A stretch of DNA of 64,000 bases from Bifidobacterium pseudocatenulatum DSM 20438 = JCM 1200 = LMG 10505 (GCF_001025215.1 NZ_AP012330.1:434001-498000), one strand, 5' to 3'. Counted from the first letter of the stretch, positions 47,934 through 57,475 are shown. Numbers and translations: made by a program. The notes: generated by a model not told the origin, from the letters alone.

Positions 47934-49004
47934 ATGGCACAGCAGATCACTCGCTTGCTTGACGATCCTACGCAAGCGGTCAGTCTAGACACTTTCAGTG
48001 GGCTCACCAAAGGATGTCCCGCACCATTCTGGCTTTTCCAAGGCGTTTGCGCGGCTTGGGGCATCGACCACCAGCGGGCGCAACTCAACCTCATCACCGT
48101 ATCCGAGAACGCGACGTTCCTGCTGTTGCTGGACGGCGAGCCCCAAGGCGTGGTACGTGTCTCGCAGCCGGGCTATGTGGGAGGTCCCGAGGCGGTGGCG
48201 TCGGAAATCAGCTGGTTGAATGCGTTGCATGATATCGAAGGTATCAGCCTGATCAATCCGGTTCCCACCATCCGTGGCACGTTCGTAACGAAAATCACTG
48301 ATCTGAACGGTGTCGGCTGGACGGTGATCTCCACGAAATATGTGGAAGGAACCGTGCTGGAAGATCTTGAGAATCCTGCACCGTATTACGAGACGATCGG
48401 TGAATGGGCTGCGAAATTCCATGAGCAGTCGCGCACGTGGAGCAAACCGTACGGTTTCACCCGCTTCAATTGGGATCTTTCGAACATGGTTGGTCCGGCA
48501 CCGCGTTGGGGACGTTGGGAAAACGCCAATCTCACCGACGAAGAGAAGCAGCTGTGCGACACCGCGCTGTGGAAGGCCATGGACGTGGTGATGAAAGTGC
48601 CGAGAACCAACGAAACTTGGGGGCTTATCCATGCCGACTTGCGCCCGTCGAACGTGATTCGCGGCAATGACGGGAGACTGACCGTCATCGATTTCGACGA
48701 TGCCGGATACAGCTGGTATCTCTACGATTACGCTTCATCGCTGAGTTTCATCGAACATGAACCGTATGCTCCCGATCTTGCCAAGGCGTGGGTCAAGGGA
48801 TACCAGCGCGTCGCAGGTTCGTTCACGGATGAGGAACTGCGTATCATGTCCGCGCTTTCCATGATCCGACGCATGCAGATGCTCGGCTGGACCACCAGCC
48901 ACCGTGAGGATGCCCTGCCCGACGGTCTCGCTGCACAGCAGGCTCCCGGCAGCGTGATGTGCGCAAAAAACTATCTTGAGGATCCGCTCTGGCTGCTGCA
49001 TTAG
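47934..49004 (+). CDS. Phosphotransferase of the APH/choline kinase fold (candidate amino alcohol kinase)
   Basis: 356 residues. The APH-type catalytic loop GLIHADLRPSNVI is near residue 235 and the metal-binding VIDFDDAGYSWYLYDYASSL follows. The family includes choline, ethanolamine, homoserine and hydroxylysine kinases as well as drug kinases. Context with an ethanolamine-type permease and a phospho-lyase-type PLP enzyme favours phosphorylation of an amino alcohol, not resistance. The ATG at 47934 has only a weak CGAGG site. Three GTAAC words (47795, 47806, 47826) lie in the 220 bases upstream; otherwise nothing is seen there. Confidence 0.85.
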   Translation: MAQQITRLLDDPTQAVSLDTFSGLTKGCPAPFWLFQGVCAAWGIDHQRAQLNLITVSENATFLLLLDGEPQGVVRVSQPGYVGGPEAVASEISWLNALHDIEGISLINPVPTIRGTFVTKITDLNGVGWTVISTKYVEGTVLEDLENPAPYYETIGEWAAKFHEQSRTWSKPYGFTRFNWDLSNMVGPAPRWGRWENANLTDEEKQLCDTALWKAMDVVMKVPRTNETWGLIHADLRPSNVIRGNDGRLTVIDFDDAGYSWYLYDYASSLSFIEHEPYAPDLAKAWVKGYQRVAGSFTDEELRIMSALSMIRRMQMLGWTTSHREDALPDGLAAQQAPGSVMCAKNYLEDPLWLLH

Positions 49005-49022
49005 GCAAGTTGCATGAAACAA

Positions 49023-49034
49023 GCGTAATTACGC
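49023..49034. promoter_or_regulatory. Candidate GntR operator before the permease gene
   Basis: GCGTAATTACGC is a perfect 12-bp palindrome that fits the GntR consensus GT-Nx-AC. A near copy, CGCAATTACG, is at 49081-49090. Both lie in an A/T-rich 187-base region before the permease gene. Confidence 0.5.
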
Positions 49035-49191
49035 AGAAACCAGAAAATCCAAGAAATCCAATCGTAAGCACGTAAAAATACGCAATTACGAAAATCTCAA
49101 TTTTTATAACTTAACAACATCTGACCGCAACCAACCAAACGAGGAATCAATGGCATAACTCGCCGAACAATAAGAGAGGAAGGCGATTACA

Positions 49192-50685
49192 ATGACTGCG
49201 TCAACTGTTTCGGGACGATCGATAGGCGGCGTGACCTACGTTGAAACCGACAAGGACTATTTCGCAAAACGACAGCTTAAGCGAACCGCGGGAGCGTTCG
49301 GTCTATGGGCCATCGGCATTTCCGCGGTGATCTCCGGCGACTTCTCCGGCTGGAACGGAGGCATCGCCCAAGCCGGATGGGGTGGCATGCTGGTGGCCGC
49401 CATCGTGGTGTACCTCATGTACGTGCTTATGCTCAACTCCATCAGCGAAATGGCGTCGGCCATGCCGCACACGGGTGGCGCGTATTCCTTCGCGCGTGCC
49501 GCCATGGGTCCGTGGGGCGGCTTCTTCACCGGCCTTGCGGAAACCATCGAGTATGTGATGACCGCAGCCACCATCGTCTACTTCTCGTCGGCATACGCTG
49601 ATGCGATCCTGTCGAACCTGACCGGATATTCGCTTGACGATCATGGCTTGGCTTGGGTTTGGTGGCTTGCCTTGTATGCGATTTTCGTAGTGGTCAATTG
49701 GCTGGGCGCCGAAACGTCGTTCCGTTTCGCCGAAGTCGTGTCGATCGCCGCGCTCGCCATCGTCGCACTGTTCGGTATCGGCGCTTTCGCCACTGGTAAG
49801 GCCGATTTCTCCACGCTGCTCAATATCACGCCTACCGAAGGCAACTCCGCGTTCCTGCCGTTCGGCCCAGGTGCCATCTTCTACGCCATGCCGTTCGCCA
49901 TGTGGTTGTTCCTTGGTATTGAGCAGCTGCCTCTGGCTGCAGAGGAAGTGCGTGAGCCGGAAAAGAACATTCCGAAGTCGTCCCGCCTGTGCATTTTCAC
50001 GCTGGGATTGTCCGCGCTGATCATCGTGTTCCTGAACCCGGCTGTGGTCGGTTCCGAAGCGCTCGCTGGTTCCGATGAGCCGTTGCTGGATGGCTATCGT
50101 GCGATTCTGCCGGGCAATCTCGCCGCGGTGCTGTCCGCATTCGCGTTGATCGGTCTGCTCGCTTCCATCCAAGGCATTATGTTCGCGTATGGCCGCAACC
50201 TGTATTCACTGTCCCGTGCAGGCTATTATCCGGCGTTCCTGTCGCTGACCGGTAAGAAGAAGACGCCGTACTGGGGTCTGGTCGTCGGCGCGATCATCGG
50301 TTTCGCAGCCCTGTTCATCATCGCGTACGGCGGTGATGGCGCCGGTTCGGTGGTGTTGAACATCGCTGTGTGGGGTGCGGTGCTGGCATATCTGCTGCAG
50401 ATGGTTTCCTATGTGATCCTCAGGAAGAAGATGCCTGATATCAAGCGTCCGTTCACCAGCCCGTTCGGCGTGCCGGGCGCGGTAATCGCAGGTTTGCTTG
50501 CATTCTGCATTTTCGTTGCCGTGCTGCTGAACCCGGATTATCGACTGGCCGTCTACGCCATGGTGGTCATCTACGTTCTCGCGACCATCTTCTTCGCGGT
50601 TTACGGACGTAAGCACCTGGTGCTTTCTCCGGAAGAAGAGTTCGCCGCTTCCGGCGGAAAGGTCGCATATAAGACTGAAGACTGA
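49192..50685 (+). CDS. APC-superfamily permease, ethanolamine (EAT) type
   Basis: 497 residues with about twelve membrane segments. The N-terminal KRQLKRTAGAFGLWAIGIS, then VISGDFSGWNGGIAQAGWGGM, MPHTGGAYSFARAAMGPWGG and the AAEEVREPEKNIPKS loop correspond to ethanolamine permeases (EAT family, TC 2.A.3.5). Uptake of ethanolamine or a similar amine is inferred from this likeness. A GAGAGGAAGG site precedes the ATG. A hairpin terminator at 50737 follows. Confidence 0.88.
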   Translation: MTASTVSGRSIGGVTYVETDKDYFAKRQLKRTAGAFGLWAIGISAVISGDFSGWNGGIAQAGWGGMLVAAIVVYLMYVLMLNSISEMASAMPHTGGAYSFARAAMGPWGGFFTGLAETIEYVMTAATIVYFSSAYADAILSNLTGYSLDDHGLAWVWWLALYAIFVVVNWLGAETSFRFAEVVSIAALAIVALFGIGAFATGKADFSTLLNITPTEGNSAFLPFGPGAIFYAMPFAMWLFLGIEQLPLAAEEVREPEKNIPKSSRLCIFTLGLSALIIVFLNPAVVGSEALAGSDEPLLDGYRAILPGNLAAVLSAFALIGLLASIQGIMFAYGRNLYSLSRAGYYPAFLSLTGKKKTPYWGLVVGAIIGFAALFIIAYGGDGAGSVVLNIAVWGAVLAYLLQMVSYVILRKKMPDIKRPFTSPFGVPGAVIAGLLAFCIFVAVLLNPDYRLAVYAMVVIYVLATIFFAVYGRKHLVLSPEEEFAASGGKVAYKTED

Positions 50686-50736
50686 CTGATTTTCTGCGAT
50701 TATCGTTTCGTTTTCTTGAAATAAAACGATATTGCC

Positions 50737-50767
50737 AAGGCCGTGTTCATCTGGGATGCGGCCTTTT
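50737..50767 (+). terminator. Terminator after the permease gene
   Basis: AAGGCCG (50737-50743) pairs with CGGCCTT (50759-50765), and five T end the stem. Confidence 0.75.
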
Positions 50768-50861
50768 TCAATCATCGGAAATATGTAAAAAGGTCAACCA
50801 AATAGGTGGAAAACAGCGGAAATGGTTTGTTTCTGCGCTGTATCAGCCACTCAACATTACT

Positions 50862-50882
50862 GCGTTACCGTGTGGGTAACGC
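50862..50882. promoter_or_regulatory. Candidate operator before the PLP enzyme gene
   Basis: GCGTTACC-GTGTG-GGTAACGC, a perfect 8-bp inverted repeat with a 5-base centre, 27 bases before the ATG at 50910. It fits a dimeric regulator such as the GntR protein of the same operon. Confidence 0.55.
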
Positions 50883-50909
50883 CACAGGAAGCCAACGAAA
50901 GAAGGAATC

Positions 50910-52274
50910 ATGGCAACTCGATCAACCATCATGGACACCAATAGCTTCCGTCCGGAAATGGCGGCCGCGCTCGACCCAGAAACACGCAAACTAACCGAAG
51001 AGCGTGACGTGCTTGGTCCGGCCTACCGTTTGTTCTACCGCAATCCAGTGCATCTGGTGAAGGGCCGTGGCTCGCATCTTTGGGATGCCGGCGGCGAGGA
51101 ATACTTGGACGTGTACAACAATGTCGCATCCGTCGGCCACTGTCACCCGCGCGTGGTGGATGCACTTACCCAGCAGGCTTCGATGCTCAACACCCACACG
51201 CGCTACCTGCATGAGAACATCCTGCATTATGCGGAAGATATCCTCTCCACCATGCCTGACGAACTTGACCGCATCATGTTCCAGTGCACTGGTTCCGAAG
51301 CCAACGATCTGGCCATTCGCGTAGCACAGACCTACACTGGCGGCGAAGGCGTGATCGTGACCAGCGAGGCCTACCATGGCAATTCGGCACTCACCTCCAA
51401 GCTTTCCCCAGCGCTCGGCACCGCGCAAACGCTTGGCTTGACCATGCGCATGATTCCCACGCCGGACACTTACCGCTTGGTCATTGACGGCAAGCCTGCC
51501 GCGGAATGCGCCGCCGAGGAATTCGGCAACTGGATGGCTGGCGAAGTGCGCAAGGCCGTTGCTGATATGGAACGTCATGGCATCAAGTTTGCGGCATTGC
51601 TTGCCGACTCCATCTTCTCCTCCGACGGCGTGTACCCCGATCCGGTCGGCTATCTGAAGCCGGTGATCGACACCGTTCATGAACTGGGTGGCGTATGGAT
51701 CGCCGACGAAGTGCAGCCGGGCTTCACTCGCACCGGCGACGCATTCTGGGGATTCGGACGCCAAGGCATTGTTCCCGATCTGGTCACATCCGGCAAGCCC
51801 ATGGCCAACGGTCTGCCCACGTCGATGATGGCCGCCCGTCACGAAGTACTTGAACCGTTCGCAGGCTCCATTCCTTACTTCAACACTTTCGGCGGCAACC
51901 CGGTATGCATGGCCGCGGCCCAGGCGGTGCTTGACGTGATGCGTGACGAAGACACCATGAGCAACGCCAAGAAGGTCGGCGCAATATTCAAGGATGCCGT
52001 CGCGTCGCTTATGCCGGCACACCCCTGCATCGGCGACGTGCGTGGCGCGGGCCTGTACATCGGCTGCGAAATCGTCAAGCCGGGCACCAAGGATCCCGAC
52101 CAGCAGGCAGCGCTCGATATCCTCGAAACCCTGCGTGACAACCACATCCTCACCTCCGTATGCGGCCGTTACGGCAATATCCTCAAGCTGCGCCCGCCGC
52201 TGGTGTTCAGCGAATCCGATGTGGATTGGTTCATGGATGGATTCATGAAGACTCTGGAAACATTGAAGCTGTAA
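50910..52274 (+). CDS. Class III PLP-dependent enzyme, phosphoethanolamine/phosphohydroxylysine phospho-lyase branch
   Basis: 454 residues. The fold is that of class III aminotransferases, with the PLP site GSEANDLAIRVAQ, the Asp of IADEVQPGFTRTG and the Lys in TSGKPMANGLP. The segments DVYNNVASVGHCHPRVVDAL and NTHTRYLHENILHYAE closely follow the mammalian ETNPPL/PHYKPL phospho-lyases, which split phosphoethanolamine or 5-phosphohydroxylysine with loss of phosphate and ammonia. An ordinary transaminase is the alternative. AGAAGGAA precedes the ATG; GntR follows after 33 bases in the same operon. Confidence 0.87.
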   Translation: MATRSTIMDTNSFRPEMAAALDPETRKLTEERDVLGPAYRLFYRNPVHLVKGRGSHLWDAGGEEYLDVYNNVASVGHCHPRVVDALTQQASMLNTHTRYLHENILHYAEDILSTMPDELDRIMFQCTGSEANDLAIRVAQTYTGGEGVIVTSEAYHGNSALTSKLSPALGTAQTLGLTMRMIPTPDTYRLVIDGKPAAECAAEEFGNWMAGEVRKAVADMERHGIKFAALLADSIFSSDGVYPDPVGYLKPVIDTVHELGGVWIADEVQPGFTRTGDAFWGFGRQGIVPDLVTSGKPMANGLPTSMMAARHEVLEPFAGSIPYFNTFGGNPVCMAAAQAVLDVMRDEDTMSNAKKVGAIFKDAVASLMPAHPCIGDVRGAGLYIGCEIVKPGTKDPDQQAALDILETLRDNHILTSVCGRYGNILKLRPPLVFSESDVDWFMDGFMKTLETLKL

Positions 52275-52307
52275 AACGACAGATAACCATAAAGAAAGGG
52301 CGCGGAT

Positions 52308-53090
52308 ATGGAAGATCATACCGGCATCGGGCGCACGCGAAGCGCTACGAGCGAACTGGTCTACCGTATCCGCGCTCGCATTCGTGAACAGGAGCTTCTT
52401 CCCGGAGAGAAACTCGGATCGGAACGGGCGCTCGCCGACAGTCTTGGCGTCAGCCGTTCCGATTTGCGCAATGCGTTGACCGTGTTGGAATCCGATCATG
52501 AAATCATCCGCAAAATCGGTCGTGCCGGGGGCATCGTCATATCGGACGGACGTTTGGAACGCAATATCAACACGGTGGAATCATTGCCGACGATCGCGCG
52601 AAGACAAGGCATGCGCGTTTCGTCGAAAGTATTGCAGGCGGTGATTGCCCCGGCTTCCGTTTCCGACGTGCGTTTGCTGCGATTGCCGGGCGAGCATCCG
52701 ATGATCTACGACATTACGCGATTGCGGTATATCGAAAATCGGCCGCTTTCGTTGGAACGGTCGCATTTGCCGGCATATCTGTTTCCTCTGTTCCTTACAC
52801 GCGATTTGACGACCCCGTTCTACACCATGTTCGAACGTGATTATGGCGTGTATCCGTGCAATGTCGACGAAACATTGGAATCGGTGGTCGGCGACGAGCA
52901 GGAGAACGAGCTGCTGCAGATCAAGGCGGGAACTCCGCTGATGCGCATTCACCGGATCGCCTATGCGTCGGATGGATGCCCGTTCGAGCGTGCCACTGAC
53001 GTGTATATCGCTGATCGCATGCGATTCACCATGCATCATTCCGGCTATGTACGCCTGTCCGCAACGTCTACGCAGAATATGACGAAATAA
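52308..53090 (+). CDS. GntR-family regulator, HutC subfamily
   Basis: 260 residues. A winged helix (about 15-80: GEKLGSERALADSLGVSRSDLRNALTVLES) is joined to a UTRA effector domain (about 95-245, with YDITRLRYIENRPLSLERSHLP and RIHRIAY). HutC-type proteins usually are repressors released by a small ligand, here likely the transported compound or its phosphate. It ends the operon with the PLP enzyme. The inverted repeats at 49023 and 50862 are candidate sites. Confidence 0.9.
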   Translation: MEDHTGIGRTRSATSELVYRIRARIREQELLPGEKLGSERALADSLGVSRSDLRNALTVLESDHEIIRKIGRAGGIVISDGRLERNINTVESLPTIARRQGMRVSSKVLQAVIAPASVSDVRLLRLPGEHPMIYDITRLRYIENRPLSLERSHLPAYLFPLFLTRDLTTPFYTMFERDYGVYPCNVDETLESVVGDEQENELLQIKAGTPLMRIHRIAYASDGCPFERATDVYIADRMRFTMHHSGYVRLSATSTQNMTK

Positions 53091-53107
53091 GCCGGAAGAT
53101 TCTTCGG

Positions 53108-53794
53108 TTATACGATGCGGCGGTCGGCGGCCCAGCGGGTGAGTTCGGTGCGGTTTGACAGCTGCAGTTTGCGTAGTACGGAGCTGACGTGCGTTTCCAC
53201 GGTTTTGATGGAAATAAACAGTTCCGCAGCCACTTCCTTGTACGTGTAGCCGCGCGCGATCAAGCGCATGACTTCCTGCTCACGGTTCGACAAGCGGTCC
53301 AGCTCGTCATCGTGGATCGGTCCGCTTGCAGAGCCGCCCATGCCAGCCGGTGAGCCATTTTGGAAAGCGGACAGCACGAATCCCGCCAATTTCGGCGAAA
53401 ACACGGCATAGCCCTCATGCACTTGCTTGATGGAAGAAATCAAATCATCGCCGGAAATCGTCTTTGTCACATAGCCTTGCGCTCCGGCACGAATCACCGA
53501 ACCGACATCCTGCGGCGAATCAGACACCGACAGCGCCAGAAACACGGTATTAGGGGAGTATGCGCGCGATTTCACGAGAATCTCGGCACCGCCGCCACCC
53601 TCGCCGCCGGGAACATGCACATCAAGCAGCACCACATCCGGCTTCGTCTGCGCGATCATCGCCACCGACCCCTCGACATCGGCCGCTTGCCCGACGATGT
53701 CGAAATGCGGCTGCAGCGTTGCGATAACGCCCGCACGGAACATTTCATGATCGTCAACGATGGCGATGCGGATCTGCTGTTCCTGCTCGTTCAT
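53108..53794 (-). CDS. NarL/LuxR-type response regulator
   Basis: 228 residues. Receiver domain (8-130) with VDDHE, the phospho-acceptor in VVLLDVHVPGGEG and the Lys of GYVTKTISGDD; a Gly/Ser linker; and a LuxR helix-turn-helix (about 163-226: LSNREQEVMRLIARGYTYKEVAAELFISIKTVETHVSSVL). An insert of four Gly follows the phospho-acceptor. Its ATG overlaps the kinase stop by four bases, so the two are coupled. Likely targets include the divergent PspC gene. Confidence 0.93.
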   Translation of the reverse strand: MNEQEQQIRIAIVDDHEMFRAGVIATLQPHFDIVGQAADVEGSVAMIAQTKPDVVLLDVHVPGGEGGGGAEILVKSRAYSPNTVFLALSVSDSPQDVGSVIRAGAQGYVTKTISGDDLISSIKQVHEGYAVFSPKLAGFVLSAFQNGSPAGMGGSASGPIHDDELDRLSNREQEVMRLIARGYTYKEVAAELFISIKTVETHVSSVLRKLQLSNRTELTRWAADRRIV

Positions 53795-55407
53795 TGCTGC
53801 TCCTCGAAATGGTTGGTAGGTTGATTGCTGAATTGATTGGTACGTTGATTGTTGGATTGACGGTTATGGTGATTGGGAAAATCGGTTTGTTGTGAGTTGC
53901 TTTGCGGCTCGTGCGATTGCTGCGCATTCGTGTCGGCGGCTGCGGATGCGGGCATGTCTGCGATTGGCATATGCATGCGTACCTCCGTGCCCCATTGCGG
54001 TCTCGATACAATCTCCACTGTACCGCCACGACGCTTGATTCGTCCGATAATCGATTCACGAATGCCAAGGCGATTCGCGGGGATGGCATTCACGTCAAAT
54101 CCGTTGCCATGGTCGCGCACGAACACTTCCACCAGTTTGCTGCTTGCCTCGCAGTAGACGGAAATCGGCTCTCCTCCATGCGCTACCGCATTGATAAGCG
54201 CCTGTTGCGTGGCGTCAAGCAACGCATCGGTTTGCGCGCTTGGACGTGCGTCGCCCACCGTCACCACTTCGATCGGCTTGCCATGCGTGTCTTCCACATG
54301 TGCGGCGATTTCTTTCAAGCCGGCGTTCACGGAACGGTCAGACGTGGTGCGTTCCTGATACAGCCATTCACGCAATTCGCGTTCCTGCGAACGCGCCAGC
54401 GAAAACACCGTCTGCTGATCGTCGGCATGCAACTGAATCAGCGCCAACGTTTGCAGTACGCCATCATGCAGATGCGCGGTCATGTCGGCACGTTCCTCTT
54501 CGCGTTCCTTCGATGCGCGTTCCGTACCCAAATCGCGAATCAGCGCCATGATCCATGGCACAATCGCAAGCAATGCGCCAATCAGCAGTGCCAAACCGGC
54601 GCACAGTATGCGAATCATGGAAAACGCGTCAAAATGCATGCAGGAACTGACGTACAAAGCGTATGCGGCGAAAATAATCGCAATGCCGCCAAGCATCGTC
54701 CATAATTGACCTTCTTCGGCGTTGAAACGCAACCAAGAGACGCCGATACCGACCAGACCAAGCAGCAGGGGCACAATCAGAGTGCGTTCAACACCGCCTG
54801 CGAACATGACGAAACAGATGGAAAGCAGCATCAGACCAGCTAATGCAAGCAAAGCGGGTTTTGGTGCTTTCTTCAGTGTCTGTTCAAGGTTTTCGCTGGA
54901 AGATTGCGTATTACCATGCGTTTCGTCGTTGCGTTCAGTCGTATCTTCAAAAGATGGTGGTTGCGTGTGCTGACCATCTTGCGTAGCTGTAAAAGATTGA
55001 TATTCCAGGGAAACGGGATATGTCCCGTACGGCATGTTGCCCCGGGAAAGCGGTGCCTGCCATGGCGAACGCTTGCCGGCAATAATGTACGTCTGCTGTA
55101 TGGGGTCTCCTACGGGAAGTGCCATCCACAGGAAAATGTAAGCGATGAGCCCTGAACCGAACAGACATGTGGTGGCGAGGAAAAACAGGCGCACCCATAG
55201 CACGGCAATGCCCAAATGCATGCTGATCGCCTTGCATACGCCGGCTCCCATGCGTCCGTATGGAGGACGCATCAACGGCAGTTTGGCCGGCTGTGTCGGC
55301 ATCGGACGTCCCTCATGCAGGGCTTGGTCGCAGCAGTAGCGCATATATACGGCGCTCGCCTGGTCGTACTGGCTTTGCGTGTACCACGGTTTTCCTAAGG
55401 ATTTCAT
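53791..55407 (-). CDS. PspC-domain sensor histidine kinase
   Basis: 538 residues. A PspC domain (about 45-105: MRPPYGRMGAGVCKAISMHLGIAV... with one membrane segment) is followed by more membrane segments (about 185-290), a HisKA_3 dimerisation region with the phospho-His in LHDGVLQTLALIQ (about 320), and an ATPase domain with QALINAVAHG and VRDHGNGFD. The last ~50 residues are Asn/Gln rich. Such kinases with NarL regulators react to envelope stress. ATG at 55407 is used; a Met at residue 36 is an alternative, since PspC starts only after it. Confidence 0.9.
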   Translation of the reverse strand: MKSLGKPWYTQSQYDQASAVYMRYCCDQALHEGRPMPTQPAKLPLMRPPYGRMGAGVCKAISMHLGIAVLWVRLFFLATTCLFGSGLIAYIFLWMALPVGDPIQQTYIIAGKRSPWQAPLSRGNMPYGTYPVSLEYQSFTATQDGQHTQPPSFEDTTERNDETHGNTQSSSENLEQTLKKAPKPALLALAGLMLLSICFVMFAGGVERTLIVPLLLGLVGIGVSWLRFNAEEGQLWTMLGGIAIIFAAYALYVSSCMHFDAFSMIRILCAGLALLIGALLAIVPWIMALIRDLGTERASKEREEERADMTAHLHDGVLQTLALIQLHADDQQTVFSLARSQERELREWLYQERTTSDRSVNAGLKEIAAHVEDTHGKPIEVVTVGDARPSAQTDALLDATQQALINAVAHGGEPISVYCEASSKLVEVFVRDHGNGFDVNAIPANRLGIRESIIGRIKRRGGTVEIVSRPQWGTEVRMHMPIADMPASAAADTNAQQSHEPQSNSQQTDFPNHHNRQSNNQRTNQFSNQPTNHFEEQQ

Positions 55408-55437
55408 ACTTCCATTGTGCCCTGTGAAGGACGCTGT

Positions 55438-55475
55438 TTCAGGGCATTCATATAGTGTTCAGGGCAGATTCAGGG
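55438..55475. promoter_or_regulatory. TTCAGGG direct repeats between the PspC genes
   Basis: TTCAGGGCA occurs at 55438 and 55458 and TTCAGGG at 55469; a further TTCA at 55447 gives an 11-base spacing for three units (55447, 55458, 55469). An inverted copy, TGCCCTGTGAA, is near 55416. The site lies between the divergent kinase and PspC genes and probably binds a regulator. Confidence 0.45.
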
Positions 55476-55520
55476 TGTTCCCCGATACGTGTGGCACGCG
55501 CGAGTTGCTGTAATGGAACC

Positions 55521-57473
55521 ATGAGCAATGCAAACAATGATCCGCTGGGCGATCGCGGCAACGCAGGGCCGCAGCCCGCTGCTGGACAACCGTATTATCA
55601 GCAGCCTGCGTACGGTTCGCCGCAACCTTCCCGCGGTGGCCGTTTCTTCGCGTGGATTCGTTCCAGCCAGGTCAAGCGTGGACATGACCGTTGGATTGGC
55701 GGCGTGTGCGATGGCATAGCACGTCGTCTTGGATGGAATACCACGTTGGTTCGTGCGCTTGTGGTGGTTGCCACGCTGTTTTTCGGCGCGGGTGCCGCGT
55801 TCTATGGTCTGGCGTGGTTTGTGCTGCCGGATGAGCGTGACAATCAGATTCTTGCTGAGGATTTGATTAACGGCAAGTGGGATTGGAATTGCATTGGCGC
55901 GTTGCTGTTCTGCATTGTGGCCATCTGTTTGCCGGGTGCGGGATGGCTTGCTTTCGCGTTGGCCGCGTTGGTGCTGTGGCTTCTGCTCAATAGGCAGATT
56001 TATGCGCCGAATGTTCGTTCAAATCAGTGTCAGCAGCCTCCGTATGGTCAGCCCCCATATGGTCAGGCTCCGTACGGTCAGGCTCCGTACGGTCAACCGC
56101 AATATGGTCAGCCTCAATATGGAAGTCCTTCGTACAGACAGCCGGTGCATCCTGCATCGCCGTCTCCAGCGCAATCGAATCCTTATACTCAGCCGATGCA
56201 GGCGAGCGGCGCATATAACGGGGCGGCCAACACGGCTTCGTCACCGGAATCGCAATCGCCTCAGCCCCAACGCCCTCAGCCTCAACAGCCTCCGTATCAT
56301 GCCTACCAACAGCAGGCCAACGGTCCGGCCGCTTTTGCCACGGCCAATGTTCCTCCAACATTCACCGCTCCGGTAGCCCCGGTAGCGCAGACGCCTACGT
56401 CGCCAAGAAGGGGACGTCGTAAACCGGCTGGTCCGCTGTTGGTGTTGGTGATGTTCGGTCTCACGATGATTGCATGCGCGCTATGCGTATGGTGCATTAT
56501 GACGTACGGCGTCCAAGGCGGGCAGCGGGGCATCGAATACACGTTACAGGCATCCGCGGCATGCGTCGGTGGCATCTGCCTAGTGACGGGAATCGTTATT
56601 GTCGCGCTCGGATTCGTGGGCAGAAGAACGGGAGGATTGCATCCTCTGACATGGATATCCGTATTCATGTCGTTGGTCATGGTGATGGCTTTGGCGGGTT
56701 ATTCGCTGTTCAGCCATCGGATTGACACGGGCATTCCCTCATCCTACAAGACGGTCAATGTGTCGGGAATAACCACCATGGGCTCCACCGCCAGTGAAAT
56801 GAGCAAATACGAGCAGGGCATCGTCGCGCAAGGCAATGATTACGCCACCGACGTGCTGCATATCGACTTAAGCGATTACGCGAAAAACAACGGTCCGCAC
56901 AAAGTGGATCTTCAGGATGGCACACAGGGCACAACTTCCTGCCCTACCGGAACGTTGAATGTGGTGGCCTCAAGCGCGCAGGTCGTGGTGACTTTGCCGA
57001 ACGGTTGCTGGTGGACGTTCGGGTCTGACAGCAATTTCTATACCATCACCGATTTCGTCGGCAGTCCGGACGGGCTCACGTTGGATTCCGGCGGGGTCGA
57101 GTTCTCGATTCTGAGCAACGATTCCACGAAATCGGTAGTGAAAAAGCGTGCGCTGGGAACTTACGATTGGAGTTGCGGCTCGTACGGAGACGAATCCGGC
57201 ATCGAGGATTTCGATGATGAGGCCGATACGGAAGATGGCACGGATACCGGCACCGATTCCACTAGGACCGATTCCCCTTTCAAGGACGGGGATGTAGACA
57301 AGGCCTACCGCGAAATCTACGACAATCATCAATATTGGCCGTGCTTCACCGGTGATGACAAGGCTCCGGTCATGCCAGCCGGACTGCAGATCAATGACGT
57401 GGCAACGGTCGGCGGCAGCGTCGCGGTGCAGTATGCGTCCGACAACACATTGGGCAAAGCGGGAAAGGAGTGA
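55521..57473 (+). CDS. PspC-domain multi-spanning membrane protein
   Basis: 650 residues from ATG 55521. A Pro/Gln/Tyr-rich start is followed by a PspC domain (about 50-110: [35 protein letters not shown]), a further pair of membrane segments, a long region with repeats of the type YGQPxYGQ (about 175-280), three or four membrane segments (about 300-415) and a large outer domain (about 430-650) with two Cys pairs and an Asp/Thr-rich stretch. It is divergent from the PspC kinase and likely its target or partner. No catalytic motif is seen. A GGAA-type site before the start is weak; an ATG at 55513 is out of frame. Confidence 0.85.
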   Translation: MSNANNDPLGDRGNAGPQPAAGQPYYQQPAYGSPQPSRGGRFFAWIRSSQVKRGHDRWIGGVCDGIARRLGWNTTLVRALVVVATLFFGAGAAFYGLAWFVLPDERDNQILAEDLINGKWDWNCIGALLFCIVAICLPGAGWLAFALAALVLWLLLNRQIYAPNVRSNQCQQPPYGQPPYGQAPYGQAPYGQPQYGQPQYGSPSYRQPVHPASPSPAQSNPYTQPMQASGAYNGAANTASSPESQSPQPQRPQPQQPPYHAYQQQANGPAAFATANVPPTFTAPVAPVAQTPTSPRRGRRKPAGPLLVLVMFGLTMIACALCVWCIMTYGVQGGQRGIEYTLQASAACVGGICLVTGIVIVALGFVGRRTGGLHPLTWISVFMSLVMVMALAGYSLFSHRIDTGIPSSYKTVNVSGITTMGSTASEMSKYEQGIVAQGNDYATDVLHIDLSDYAKNNGPHKVDLQDGTQGTTSCPTGTLNVVASSAQVVVTLPNGCWWTFGSDSNFYTITDFVGSPDGLTLDSGGVEFSILSNDSTKSVVKKRALGTYDWSCGSYGDESGIEDFDDEADTEDGTDTGTDSTRTDSPFKDGDVDKAYREIYDNHQYWPCFTGDDKAPVMPAGLQINDVATVGGSVAVQYASDNTLGKAGKE

Positions 57474-57475
57474 CC

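Noticed and set aside
47934..49004. Aminoglycoside resistance gene
   Set aside because: The APH fold alone does not mean drug resistance; the neighbours are a permease, a PLP enzyme and a regulator, which fit a metabolic kinase.
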